From: Rhizophlyctis rosea
Lineage: Eukaryota; Chytridiomycota; Chytridiomycetes; Rhizophlyctidales; Rhizophlyctidaceae
Reading direction: 5' to 3'
Assembly: GCA_027596075.1 (NCBI GenBank)
Contig: JADGJC010000124.1
Span: 1-64,000 of the forward strand
DNA: 64,000 bases
In this document: positions 10,555-22,267 of the stretch, piece after piece
Position numbering within the stretch: position 1 is the first letter of the stretch
Layout of the letters: every line of letters starts with the position of its first letter
Position numbers and translations under genes: made by a program
Notes under the pieces: generated by a model
What the model saw: only the letters and a program-made list of their open reading frames with translations
What the model was told of the DNA's origin: nothing
Database searches by the model: none

Positions 10555-11556
10555 TTAGTCAGCCTTTGACGATCTAGACTTCCGCGATTGATACCCAGGC
10601 AATTGCTATGGAACAATCAAGACCAATTAGTCTCAGATACTCAATATTTCAAACCTAAAAAATACAAACTCACCTTGGGAACCTTCGCCTTTCTGTACAC
10701 AATAACCTGCACCAAAATCACCACATTCAACAAAAACGCAATAACATTGCTCGCCAACAAAACCGGGTCATCAATCTCCTGCAACGTCGTGAAAACCCTC
10801 GCCGCGCTTCCTGCAAACTGCAAGAAGATCGTAATGGCAGACAATTGGCCGGTGGACTTGGCAACAAAGTTGCCCCACACTTGCGGCAGCTTGCTGCCGA
10901 TGCTGAGGAAGATTGTGCTCATTTGGAGGGTTGTGAGGAGGTTGGTGGAGATGAGGGATGGGGTAACAAGGGCGTAGCTGAAGGCGCCCAGTGAAAGGGC
11001 GAGGAGGATGAGGCCGAGGTAGCGCTTGGAGTAGGAGAGGATGAGGAGGGTTATGAGGATGTTTTGGACGTAGATGAAGGCGACTAGAAATTTTTGGGGG
11101 ATAATTCGGAAGGGTTGTTAGTTTGTGACTTGGATAAGGACAGATTGACAGGTTGCATTCACAACACAGATTTCAGCACAGACCAAGTCACCCCAGCCAC
11201 TCCTCCAGAAACCACAAGCCCGATCTTCAAAGACACTCACGCTCTCCATAAGTACTAAACGGATTCCCTCCCCTCCAATTATACGCCAAACTGATCGCAA
11301 ACGCCAGCGTCTCAAGCAAGTACCCGCTGAAGCTGATCCCTTTCGCACTCCCGCTGTTCACGATCTTCAGAATCTGCGGAACTTTCAAGATCGAGCTTCC
11401 CGCCACGATACCGATGCCCAGACCCTTGGAGATGAAGAGCTTGAAGCAGTCGGTGGCGGTCGTGTCGAGGGTTGCGAGGCGGTGGGCGCATGTTGGGCCG
11501 ACGAGCGGGGTGAGGAGTTGGTGTTCGACGCGGGTTATGAGGGCGTGGACGGACAT
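10555..11556 (-). CDS. MPDU1: Mannose-P-dolichol utilization defect 1 homologue (MPDU1, PQ-loop), 258 aa, three exons
   Basis: An ER multi-span protein needed for use of dolichol-phosphate mannose and glucose in glycan and GPI assembly. Exons 11556-11241, 11083-10674 and 10605-10555 join in frame. The two PQ-loop motifs are visible: SSILKVPQILKIVNSGSAKG (about residues 60-80) and SIGSKLPQVWGNFVAKSTGQ in the second repeat. Five to seven hydrophobic segments surround them. The last exon adds QLPGYQSRKSRSSKAD. Length fits the family (about 245-260). The start gives MSVHALITRVEHQLLTPLVG, matching the position of MPDU1 starts before the LVG..C segment. An upstream in-frame extension to 11715 is low-complexity and less likely coding. 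Confidence 0.9.
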
Positions 11557-12170
11557 TTTTGTGGTGAGGTCTGCGGTAGGTGAAGGGGTGGAAGGGTTGC
11601 TGGTGGGGTGAGATGTCCAGCAACTTGCAGAGGAAGGGTCTGCGCTCGGCAGGTGGGAAGAGGAGGGATTTGGCCCAGATTTGGCCCAATTTGACGTGGC
11701 AATCTGCGGCGGCACCTGCCGTTCGCAGTGTGGCTTGGCTTACACCTCTGTGCCGCCGGATTTCCATTACACACGCGTGGGTCCTTACCAAGATTTACAA
11801 CCCGCAGCAAACTCGATAGAATGGCAACTGCGTCGATTCACATCCCATTTAACAAGGCAAGCTTGCAGCGGACTCATTCCCTGGACCCGTAATCTACACA
11901 TGTCAGGAAATTAGTCAATGTCATTATGTTCATGTCATTATGTTCACACATTGCGGGCAACAGTTAGTGCGCATTCTGAACACCCAACGTCCACATTGAG
12001 AACACAGTTACAACCGATATATCTACAAAGGATACAATAGTCCCCGCACACATATATACAAGAAAGTTGAACTACAGTATGGAATGCTTAAAAAATACTG
12101 CTCAATACAATCAATGAAAGAGTGTCGCAAAGGAAACCATTCCAGACCAGATCAAAATTCGAAACAATAC
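11557..12170. other. Intergenic, nothing clear
   Basis: Upstream of MPDU1 and downstream of the coiled-coil gene. Open frames present on both strands look like shadows. An AT-rich stretch at about 11920-12110 contains a short direct repeat (TGTTCATGTCATTATGTTCA) near 11925. Confidence 0.5.
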
Positions 12171-13770
12171 TCATCCACTAACCCTCTCCGTTTCCATCTT
12201 CATTCTGACCCCTCTCCGTCCAACTACCGGCGGCGGTCCCTTCGGAGGAGTGGGGGTCCTGCCATAGCATTCAGAGACTGGTGTCCTGGCTCCTGACACC
12301 GTTCTCCCAGAACCAGCCGTAGAAGGTCTCCGTGCACCTGACGATGATGATGATGCGGATGCTGGAGGCGTTGGAGTAAGTGTCCAGAATGATGAAGATT
12401 TGTAAGCGGGTGCTTTCATCAGTTTCATGGAGCGACAATGTGGAGGCAATACAACATCCGAAGATGCAGTGTCTCTGACGGCAGATGATAAGGCATTGGC
12501 GGCTGTGGGTGATGTTTGCGGGGGTGTGCGTGTGAGGGTTGGTTTTTCGGCGCGGGATCGGAATGATGGTGTGCGTGATATGGACGGAGTGCTGGGGTGT
12601 AGGGCTGCTTTTTCATGGATGTTCTGTCCAATGCAGCATAGGACGCTGTAAGTTTAGCGTCTCTTGTGACGTTGCGACGTTTGCCTTGTGAACCCCACCC
12701 TCCCCAATCTCCTCACCTCCAACTTTTCACACAACTTCCCCAGCTCTTGCAGTGTTGGCGGCTGGAACACAGCTAGTCCTTCGGCGCTGGTGAAAATTGA
12801 GATCGAGCGAATCATTCAAAAGCTCATGGGACGCAACGAGTCAAATAGCCACAAAGATTAGCTAGCCCGGCAACTTACTGGATTCGCAGATTCCGTTCGT
12901 CGTCCAAGGCGCCCTGAAGGTCTTCTACTTGTGCTAGTAGCTCCACCCTCTCGTTTTCCAATGCATGTCTGTTGCAGTCAATGAGTTAGAATTTCCCTTC
13001 TTTCAGGACGGTAGATATCGGTATGATGTGGAGATTGTGCTGTCCCTCCCCAGCAAAGCATACCGTATATGGATGATGAACTCATCTGTTGCTTTCGTCC
13101 TGCCACAATTCGTCAAGGACATAGAAGACGCTATGTAATCAAGATGGTAAAGTGAAAAACCACCCGGATGCGCCAACCAAAGAATAAGTTTACCTGCAGA
13201 AGGAGGTCGCCTAGATATTGATCCCAGTTGTTGATGTAGTGTTACATGGTTGACTGCACCCAATGGCATTTCAGTACTTCCCGTGAAGAATATTCACGGA
13301 TGATGGATCACATACCTATATCCTGTTCCCGCGCAGTCAAAGAGGAAGTCCAACCCTCGTAGATGATGCTCTGCTGCAAAGCCTTTATCACAACATGTAT
13401 CTTCTCCAACAAGATTGACCTTTGAAACGCCGGTCCTTTCAGTAACGTCGGCACACTCGCATTCGTTGACGCTGTTTTCAAAACCTATGCACAGATCATG
13501 CCGTTTTCTCATGAGCAAAAATGACATTTTACGCTACACCTATTCCAATTATCGCGTTGATTTAGCACGCACCTTCTCCGTCTCTCCCCGATACTCTTCC
13601 CAAATACCCCTCAAAACCTCAACTTCGCGACACAGATCTTCCACTTCGCCGATAAGTTGCTCTCCAACTCTGCAGCGAAGGTCTTGATGTTCTTGTAGAG
13701 GGATGGACGAGAGAATGGATGCGAGGGTGAATGATTGGGGGTAGGGGTCAGCCATTTGGAGGATGTGCAT
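12171..13770 (-). CDS. Coiled-coil protein of unknown function, about 392 aa, seven exons
   Basis: Seven exons join in frame: 13770-13573, 13533-13316, 13276-13194, 13130-13064, 12968-12879, 12786-12717 and 12623-12171. Exon 1 carries a heptad-like stretch (GEQLIGEVEDLCREVEVLRG). Exons 3-6 carry HALENERVELLAQVEDLQ and AEGLAVFQPPTLQELGKLCE. The last exon is a Ser/Pro/Thr-rich disordered tail with repeated TPxP and ARRPSTAGSGR motifs. No family recognised. Two introns (13534-13572 and 13277-13315) would be only 39 nt each, while the rest are 63-95 nt. The start could be M at 13770 or 13755. Upstream sequence in the same frame looks coding for about 30 codons but is broken by a stop, so the 5' end is unsure. 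A centrosomal or flagellar role is possible but not shown. Confidence 0.6.
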
Positions 13771-14253
13771 TCGGTTGGTGGCGATGGCAAGTTCTTTTGT
13801 AAGGTGATATGCACATTGATGTTCGAAGTGTTTGAGAAATTTGGTGTGAGTTTCAGGTTATGATGAACGTGCTGGAAGAGAAACGTGCGATGCATTGGGC
13901 ATTGCTGGAAGAGGACAAACGATAGGAATGGCTGCCAAGTGCAAGGAAATTGTCAGACACGTGGGATGGTCCAGTCTGTGAAAATCAGACAGACCCATGA
14001 AGCCTGCAGTCAGTCTTGGATTTTGGGGGTCTCATCAATCAGGCAGCCGATCAGAGATCCCTGGTGCAAAGCCAAGGTGTTTACCTAGCACTGCCCTGCC
14101 GTTGGAGGGGCTTCATAAAGTTGACCAAGTCGGTATTGATCGAATGAAAACACTAAACATGAATGCCTCTATGCTGATGTCATGCGGTCACATCGGACAC
14201 ATTCATGCTCAAGCCCTACACTACCGGAGTTGGAGGAGGAGGAACGCATTGTG
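13771..14253. other. Divergent upstream region of coiled-coil gene and annexin
   Basis: Near the left side a frame continuous with the coiled-coil protein (13790-13855 on the minus strand) still looks coding. This may be an unrecognised first exon. The rest holds no supported gene. Confidence 0.4.
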
Positions 14254-14261
14254 TATAAATA
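14254..14261 (+). promoter_or_regulatory. TATA box of annexin gene
   Basis: TATAAATA lies 115-122 bp upstream of the annexin start codon. The same spacing is seen for several other TATA elements in this window. Confidence 0.5.
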
Positions 14262-14375
14262 GTCTCCGGCAGACACTTACCAAGCACTGCCTGCATAAAC
14301 GATGCTCAGTCACTTCCCTGTATAATCAACACCCAAACCCAAATATAACACGCGAAACAAGACATCACAATCACC

Positions 14376-16509
14376 ATGCAAAACTTCTCCCTCCCCCCAC
14401 CACACATCATGCCCAACCAAACTCCCCACCTCCACCCCCAATCCCGCACCCCAAGCATCGCCTACTCAAACTCGGCCTCTCCAATCCTCGCACCCCAACA
14501 AGGCGGCATCCCCCACTCCTCCTACCCATCCTCCATCTCCACCGGCCACCGCCAATCTATCGCCAGCGTAGCTTCCGATGTCCAGAACCACATGATGGAC
14601 CAATACCTCCAAGAAGGCGGGTTCATCAACCCGCAAGTTGAGATGGCTACTGCACTCAATACCGCTAAAAATGCCGGGTACAGTCCGCTATCACAAGCTG
14701 CTGCTTTAATGGGAGGTCATGTCCCTGGGTTTCATTTGGATAGTGGGGCGGGTTACGGTACAGATGATTCGGACGCGTATACCCAAAACTCTATGTTACC
14801 GCCTTCTGCGGAACAGTACGTGGGCGGTGGAGCGTCTCCACGTCATGGATCTCGTCGTGGGTCGTTGGCGAATAGCCCATTGCATCGGCCTGTAGATAAT
14901 GAATCTGAGTATAGTAGCTATCCCGCTTCCCGCCGGGAATCCGTGCGATCGTTGAACGTCCCGGGTGCTGCAATGGGGTACGACCAGTCAGGTTTATTGG
15001 GAACGTCTCCTGGTTCCGAACGGTTTGGAACGCATCAGAGTCGACGCGGAAGTGTCGCTTCGACTCTGGGAATCAGTAATGCGAGACCGATCTCACTGGG
15101 ACCACTTTCTGCTGCGGAGATTGCCAGGGATGTGAAAGCTTTGAGGACTACGCTGAAGGAGAAACGTGTTGGTGGGTTTTACGAATTCTGATGCTTTACC
15201 ATTGTCATTTTGCGTCACGCATCAAATCATTCTTCCCCTTCCCCTTCATATAGACGAAAAAGTCATCATCGAAATCCTCGGCTTCAGCACCCCGGACCAA
15301 GCCGTTCAACTCGCTCAAGCGTACAAAGCAAACTTTGGCGTCACTTTGGCTGAGGCACTGGATAAGGAGTTGTCGGGCAACTTCAGGAGAATGTGCGTTG
15401 CATTGGCTACCTCATTAGCGGATAACGACGCAATTGACTTGCATGAGGCTATGGTATGTGTCGTGGATCTTTCTTCGAACACCATTTCTACTTCCCTGCT
15501 CAGAAGTCAAGACACTGACGGGTTTTTTTCTTTAATGGAAATGGTTTGTATAGTCGGGTTTTGGGGTGAACGAAGAGCTCTTGATTGAGGTTAGTAAATC
15601 GAGATATTTAGTGCGACTTTGAGTTCAGGAGACTAAGATGGTGGTGAAACCATATCTCATTAGATCCTCGTCGGCCGCTCCAACGCCGAAGTCCGTGCCA
15701 TCATGGCAGCTTATAAGAATCTGTACGGCAAAGACCTCGAATCCGCCATCACAAAAGAGCTAAGCAGCGACCTCAAACGGCTATTCATTGTCCTCCTCCA
15801 GGTACGTATTCTCCTCACTCTCGCTTCTCTCCTTCTCTCCAACCTGTGTCATAACATTTGTTCCCCAGGCCCAACGCGACGAAACCGCCCAACTCCTCGA
15901 CGTCGAAGAAGACGTCGAATCCCTCTTCCAAGCCGGCAAATCGAAATCTCACAAAGACGTCTACGTGTTTATTTCCATCTTGTGCAACCGCAGCAACACG
16001 CATCTGTTACAGGTGTTTGAGACGTATCATCGGAAACATGGAATGACGGTTGAGGAGCTGATCAGGAAGGATTTTAAGGGGGATTTGGAGAAGACTTTGA
16101 TGGCTTTGGGTATGTACTTTGACGATGTCTTGAACATGAGTGGTGCCGTTTGCTTTTTTGTGGTTTGTGTGGGGATCCGTTGTTCTCCCCATTTGTGATG
16201 TTTAATCATACCCCTCCACCCTCCCCCCATCACCTTCCAAACCCAGTCCACTCAATCCAAAACCGCCCCGCCCACGTCGCGGAACTATTCGAAACCGCTC
16301 TCCACGCCTCGGGACATGTCTTCAACAAAGTCGACGAGGCAAAACTCATCCGTCTGACTGTGCGGCATCGTAATCCGCGGGTTATGGCACTTGTTAGGGA
16401 GGCGTATCAGGCGGTGTTTGGGCAAAGTCTGTACAGAAGGGTGGAGGAGACTACGAGTGGGGAGTTTAGGAGGTTGATGTTGACTTGTATTGGGTTGGAT
16501 GGGGTGTAG
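14376..16509 (+). CDS. Annexin with long N-terminal extension, 557 aa, six exons
   Basis: Annexins bind acidic phospholipids, usually through calcium. Exons 14376-15171, 15254-15453, 15554-15589, 15664-15801, 15869-16109 and 16247-16509 join in frame. Residues 1-240 are a Pro/Ser/Gln-rich, Tyr-containing tail with repeated RRGS motifs (possible kinase sites). Four annexin repeats follow: IIEILGFSTPDQAVQLAQAY, LLIEILVGRSNAEVRAIMAA, ISILCNRSNTHLLQVFETYH and LIRLTVRHRNPRVMALVREA, each ending in the family's GDL/GNF/GEF element. The type II calcium motif GxGT-E survives only partly in repeat 2 (SGFGVNEELL). Repeats 1, 3 and 4 lack it, so calcium binding may be weak or absent. A TATA box lies upstream. 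The C-to-G skew flips inside several exons. Confidence 0.93.
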
Positions 16510-16768
16510 GTGTGTGCTTGAAGCCACAATGAGGGTGTGCGAGGCAGGCGATCGTGGCAGGTGGATGTAGGTTATTATGTATTGTAGCGGGGAGCATGAT
16601 GAATGGGTGGCCAGCCTTGTATTTGTACTTTTTATGTACCATTTCTTCCTTTACCTTTTTCGTAACATGATTGGCCGCAGCTTGAAATCCATATTTTTAA
16701 ACTACTATGTTACACCGGTGTACAAGATCTAAATCATCAGCAAGCTAACGCTGCCCGGACTACATTTC

Positions 16769-19533
16769 CTATTCTGCAATTTGAGGGCTAGGTTCCTCTG
16801 GTTTGATTTCTCCTCCGCCCCCACCGGCACCATCTTCTCCACCTCCCCCACCACCACCCTCCCGTTCCTTCCCGGCACTTGCAGCCCGCTTCTCCTCCGA
16901 CATATCCATCATGGAGTAAATGGGCGCCATGGGAGCTAGACCACCCAGCAGAGTCGCTTTCTGTTGCGGCGGGGTGGAAGCGAACGGACTTGAATCGGGT
17001 GGGAGCGGTGACGTCCCTGCAGGGGTTGAAACTTCCCGTTCTGGAGGATGCTCCCCACTCGATACAATGACAGGTGAATGAAGTTGTGCCTCGTCGCCAG
17101 CTCCCCCGCTTACACTGATTTCGTTGCCGGCATAGCCGAACCCACCACTCGCCTGCAAACCCAGCCCAACCCCACCGCTAAACTCATTCCCACCGATATC
17201 CGGCTCGTCTATATCCACCATCCTCCCCTCTTGCTCCCCAATCCCCCGCCACAGAGCCCCACTCCCCTTCCCATCCTCATAACCCCTCTCATCATCATCC
17301 TCATGTCCACCACCCCCGCCGCCACCATCCGCACCCTGCCCACCGGTAAGCGAAACTCCATTCATCCGCGCAAACAAAAGCCGTAAGATCCTCTCCTTAT
17401 CCTCCCACTTCAATTCTGCAATATCAACCTTCTTACTCCTCGAAGCCAAACCTCCGCCCCCACCCTCGAGATCACCACCTCCCCCTCCACCAGCTTTGTC
17501 CTTTTCCTGATCTTTGACACTGACAGTTACACCGACCCCACCACCCAACTTTGCAACAGCTCGCAGGCGCCGATGATATTCTGCCTGTGCTTCCCGACGT
17601 GCTTGTTCGCGCTCGCGGAGGATTTCGCCGCGGACGGTGTCGAGGGCGTCCATGAAGAAGCGTTCAAGGTCTGTGCGTTGGTCGAGGATGTGTTGTGCAA
17701 GACGCTGTAGGGTGTAATAGGATGGATTTGCTCAGTCCGCAACTCTCCTCAAAACCTTAATCATCATGGTACTAGTAGCACGGACCTTGACATGTCTCAT
17801 CTCCATTCCTCTTCTCTCCAATTTCGCTTTCAATCCCTCCGCAACCCTCCTGACCTCCTCCAACTCCCTCCTGGCTAGTCGCCCAATAATCTCCCGCTCA
17901 TGCTCAAATTCCCGCACGACGTGCGAGAGGGCATGCTCCATGCTTTGGATCTTCATTTGGAGGTGTTTGATCTATGGTGGAATGAAGGCATTATGAGAAA
18001 CTCAATTCGTTCGGTGTAGTTTACACCTCCTATTATAAAGGACGAAAAGTTTGCTTATGTCTTACTCACCTCTCCCTTAGCTACCCTCCCGCCAACAATC
18101 TTCTCTCTGACAATAACCCCATTCAGCTCTTTCTCCTCCTCCAGTCTTCTGTTCTCTACCTCCAGCCGCGTTGTCAACTTCGACAGATCTTCGCTCTCCT
18201 GGATATGCACCCGCAATGCGTCAGACAAACGTATATTCTCGCGAAACACATCTTTCTGCGTCTCTGTAAGGGTTTGGAGAGCTTCCTGGGTTGTTGGTTG
18301 TATATATTATTTCAGGATGAAGGTCGCGCTGTGAGCGATTTGACATGAATCACGTCTCGCCAGACCCACCCGATGAGCCTTGGTGGCCAGTTCACTAATC
18401 TTCCGATTAGCTTCCTTTTGCAGTCGGATTTTCTCCTCGAAGAACTTTCGTTCCATCCTGGCGACGATGTCTTTGTGTCGGCGCTCGGTGTCTGTTAGTT
18501 CGAGTTTGAGGGTATCGAGTTGTTTGAGGAGGTCGTGGCGTTTACGCTGTGGGCGGGGATTTATGAGGGGGTGTTGTGGGAATTGGTGAGCACCCGTCCC
18601 GTTCACACGACAATAACAATGACAATGCCCAAATTGAATCTTACCCGAAAATCTTTGATAACAGAAAACTCCTGTTGCATGACTTTGAAAGCGGCTTCCT
18701 TTTCGGTTAGGGCTGATGTCATGTCTATATTTGGGAGGATGATGAAGATCATGCAGGTTAATTAGATCAGTTCGCGGGACCGACAGCTCCTTTCCTCTCC
18801 ATCTGAAATGCAACATCATTTGGAAACGAAAGAGCCTTACCTGATATTCTATTCTCATAATCATCTACTATTCCATCCCGCTCACTCTGGCATCGGGCCA
18901 GTTCAGCCTCAAATTGTACTCTGAGCTGTTTGGCTTGTGCGTCCTTCTTCTCGTTCTCCGCATGTAGTGCAGCAATAACATCTAACTATTGCATTTATAC
19001 ACAGTATGCAGGTACGTAAGATATGGGGAGGGAACCTCAGTGGGTCAGAACAAGAGACGAATAGGCGGATGGGCAGCAACACCACCTACCGCGTCCTTCT
19101 CCTGCTGTTGCATCGCCTCCTGTAGCTGTTCGTTCGTGGAGACTCTGAAACACATGGAAAGGGTCGCCGAAGTGAGTTTGCAGCTCATCGAATTGAGAAG
19201 ACCTCAACCGCACTTTCACCATTTACATACTTACAGCCCCTCCATGCGCTCCTTGAAATGATTTAGTGACTTATTGGTGGCATCTAGACTGGTTTGTTGA
19301 AAAACATGTTAGCACACGATGGTGCAGAGTGGCATGCCGAATACGGGCCAACTGATGGATGAATCTTACATTTGCTGAAGGGCATATTCCTTCCCGGTAA
19401 CCAGCTCCCCCTTCTCGTTCAGCACCATGTCTTTCGGTATTGATGGGCCCTTCTTCTTCCCTTTCTTCTTCTTTTTGTCTTTGTCCTTCTCGGCCACAGG
19501 AAGGGCTGGTGGTGCATCCACTGCTGCACTCAT
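16769..19533 (-). CDS. Basal body-orientation factor 1-like coiled-coil protein (BBOF1/CCDC176)
   Basis: In animals BBOF1 sits in motile-cilium axonemes or basal bodies. A flagellar role fits a zoosporic fungus. The first exon (19533-19370) starts MSAAVDAPPALPVAEKDKDK followed by a polylysine run, then the motif DMVLNEKGELVTGKEYALQQ. Six or more coiled-coil exons follow, with family-like strings EEKIRLQKEANRKISELATK, VFRENIRLSDALRVHIQESE, and RLAQHILDQRTDLERFFMDA next to GEILREREQARREAQAEYHR. Near the C-terminus WEDKERILRLLFARMNG matches the conserved BBOF1 segment. A Gly/Pro-rich disordered tail of about 180 residues, ending KPEEPSPQIAE at 16769, is extra. Middle exon borders (18240-19000) were located only roughly. 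Confidence 0.8.
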
Positions 19534-20067
19534 GATGGTGGTCGGGAGCGGATGGACGGAGCAAGAGGCCGAAGGTAGTTATGGGGAAATTGTGGGCTGA
19601 CGTGACCTCGGAAAGCATTCAACAAGAGCTTGGACAGAGATGGACAAAATTTGGATCAAGTCGCTCTGGAGGACTGCGCCTGTAGGACCCTGAAAACTTG
19701 TCGGGCGCATGGTTTGATCGGACATTGGGATTCGCAGTTCGGAGGTCCGTCACGGCCGTTGACAACCAACTGGGTTTGTCTCTCCAATATATCCGCTACT
19801 AAGTACGGGTAGAGGAAATGGGCGCATCAACTACATTCCAGCAAGGTGAATTCGTTAAACATATTTCTGTTTCTCGAATGGCGCACTCAGTGTGGTTGCC
19901 TCATAAGTGTCAGTTTCTCAACAAACTTGCTCAAATTGCTGGTGTTTCGTGCAATAACCATACTCTTTCAACATTTATTACATTTTGCATCAAAGAACTC
20001 AAATATATCGCTCATCCGTGGGACATGCTTCTAACAGCCCCCCATCTGACTATATCTGGTTCTCCCC
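19534..20067. other. Intergenic between BBOF1-like and HVA1-domain genes
   Basis: Upstream of the BBOF1-like start and downstream of the next minus-strand gene. Only domainless frames of 60-110 codons; no repeat or RNA gene recognised. Confidence 0.5.
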
Positions 20068-20422
20068 TCATTCCTTCTGCCTCCTTGTTTCCACCTTTTC
20101 CGACGAAGACACGTCATCTCCCTCATCCAGCACATGCACCTCGCTAGCTTTCTTCAAAACAGGATTGCCACTTCCTCTGCCCTCGCGCTTGATGTAGAGT
20201 GCTGGATTATCATCTGTCCCTGCTCGTGTGATGTGCTTGCCTGGCATTGCGGTTGAGAAACATGCCAACTCTGAAGTATGCATAAAATAACCCGTTACCT
20301 GCAATGGTTTTCTCCACATGATCACTGTGAATCTCCGCCACGACACCTTCCGCATGTCCGCGACCCCAGTTCCAGGCCACACGGTCGCCCTTGTTGATGT
20401 CATGTCCACTTGTGTCAGTCAT
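20068..20422 (-). CDS. Hypervirulence-associated protein, TUDOR domain (DUF2945/HVA1), 98 aa, two exons
   Basis: A small SH3/Tudor-like barrel protein of a family common in fungi and bacteria. Its biochemical role is poorly known. Exon 1 (20422-20299) reads KGDRVAWNWGRGHAEGVVAE, the typical start of the fold. Intron 20298-20241 is 58 nt, GT-AG. Exon 2 (20240-20068) continues GKHITRAGTDDNPALYIKRE, then GNPVLKKASEVHVLDEGDDV, matching the family pattern of a short basic strand, NPA..I.., and V.K..SEL. Length is typical (70-110 aa). A TATA element lies about 127 bp upstream. The acidic and basic C-terminal tail is variable in the family. Confidence 0.85.
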
Positions 20423-20907
20423 TGTCGTATCTTATGTTTTGGTGTTCAAGAAGTTGTTTAGTTTGCTTGTGGTATGTTGTGTTTGAATTTACGGTGTTAA
20501 TTGCTTTTGTTTTTGATCATGAAGCAAAAAAAGACGGTGAGCCGATGCTTTATATAGATGTGTATGACTTATGGCCGAGGTTTCATAGCATGCTGCGGAC
20601 TTTCTAATAGGCAGCTGCAACAAGGATGACGATGAGGTGGGGCAGTGCCACCGGTGATTACATCATCGTCATCACAGTTTGCACACAGATCGGCGATTTG
20701 GCAAAGGTGAGTCATGGCTGGTCACCACTTGATATCAAACTTGTTTCAGGGTCCCCACTATGGGACCGCATAGGTATGATATTAATAATGACATTTACGT
20801 ACATACTTTTCAAGAGTTGGATATGAAAAAACTGATTATGACTATTTAACTAGTATTTGATCAACCGTCTACTCCCGTCACCACCTGAGGAACATGCACC
20901 GTTCTTT
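20423..20907. other. Upstream region of the HVA1-domain gene and 3' flank of the Rds1-like gene
   Basis: Apart from the TATA element at 20549-20556 I see no gene or repeat. The right half is AT-rich. Confidence 0.5.
20549..20556 (-). promoter_or_regulatory. TATA box of HVA1-domain gene
   Basis: TATATAAA on the minus strand, about 127 bp upstream of the start codon at 20422. Confidence 0.5.
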
Positions 20908-22158
20908 TCAGACCGTGATGCCCCTTCCATCCTGCTGAATGCTGACCCAAGCCGGCCCCGCAACAACATTATCATTGGTCCCCTCCAATTCTACGGGATT
21001 ATCATCGTTTGTGATGAAGAGGGCCAACAACCCATACCCCTGCACTTCCGGAATCTCACATGTAGCCTCATAGTCCCCGTTGCTGGTATCAGCATCATCT
21101 TCGTCGTTATCATCACCACTCGCTCTCCTGTATGACACAGGGGAAGAGATCTGGCTCACTCCATACACAAAAACGCATTGCAACTTCTCCTCGTCCCTGT
21201 CGCTCTTGGTGAAGTCAAAGCCCTCGACCCCTATCTCGTCCCCGTACGTCCATGGATTATCAACCTCTGCCTCCTCAACGTCTAGCTCCGAGAGAGGCTT
21301 GTAGATTGCGTCGTCCGGGCAGCTCTTGATGTATCTGTCTAGGATGGACAACACGGGGCGGATACCCAGAGGAGTTTCGATTTTGTTGGGTAACGGGTCA
21401 CCCAGTGCTGTCCGGTTGTTTCGGTTGTTGCGTTCGTTATTGAGGATGTTGATGAGGGTGCTGTGGCGGGATTGGACAGAGGAGAGGGAGGCGATCGTGG
21501 ATTTTAGGGTGCGGTTGCTGAGCCGCTGCTGGATGCCGAGGTGGGCGGAGACTGATGTCTGTTCAAGGATTGAACTGCGGTTGTTGATAAGTGAGTATAG
21601 GCTTACTGATGGTTTGTCGCCATGACGGATTACAAGAGGTCCGCGACACTCACGCTTGAGCAATGAAATCTCCAACATCTGTGAAGGTCCAGTTGTACTT
21701 GCAAGTTGTGACGGGGTCGCGGTTTTGCGAGCCATAGTACTCCTCTTCAAGACCGTTGATAGCATCAATAATCAGAGCAGCTTGATCGCTGTCTTGTGTG
21801 TGGATGGTAGTAATCTCGCTTTTGATACGCGAGGGGTAGCCGGAATCTTTGAAATCGCTGTCGGTAAAGTGGTCAAGACCGAATCTGTCAATCGGGTATG
21901 TAAAGCGGATGCCAAGAAAGGTGAGTTATCACGTTCAGTATCATCTGAACCGAAGAGAAGCAGATCTAAACGCGTTCTTTACCTGTAGAAAGCCGCTTGC
22001 AGTTGATCAACGCTAAGGATGTAGTTCAGAAAGTCTCTATCTTCGAGGGCCTGTGCGCGTTTTCGAAGCCGGAAAGTGTGGGTCGGCAACGCGGTTGCCG
22101 GACTTGCAAGAAGGTGAGCGCATGCCGTAACGGCTAGGAGGAATGCGGTGTGAACCAT
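20908..22158 (-). CDS. Rds1-type secreted ferritin-like domain protein, three exons
   Basis: A fungal stress-associated ferritin-like protein. Exon 1 (22158-21983) starts with a signal peptide (MVHTAFLLAVTACAHLLASP) and a dibasic RKR, then DRDFLNYILSVDQLQAAFYR, the first helix of the fold. Exon 2, from about 21906, carries IHTQDSDQAALIIDAINGLE (helix 2) and a YNWTFTDVGDFIAQA stretch resembling the family's YNF..TDV..FL. Exon 3, from about 21585 to 20908, reads LEQTSVSAHLGIQQRLSNRT, VQSRHSTLINILNNER and DPLPNKIETPLGIRPVLSIL. It ends in an acidic, secreted tail. The typical metal ligands (E, ExxH) are only partly kept (EARH-like position reads VQSRH), so iron binding is doubtful. A TATA element lies about 105 bp upstream. 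Confidence 0.82.
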
Positions 22159-22260
22159 GATCTGCAGTATTGCTCGTGTATGTAATGTGGCCGAAATATT
22201 AGCTTTGAAAGTGAAAGCTAGGGTGAAGTGAAGTGACGCGATGTCCAGGAATCCATGCGG

Positions 22261-22267
22261 ATTTATA
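22261..22267 (-). promoter_or_regulatory. TATA box of Rds1-like gene
   Basis: TATAAAT on the minus strand, 103-109 bp before the start codon at 22158. Confidence 0.45.
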
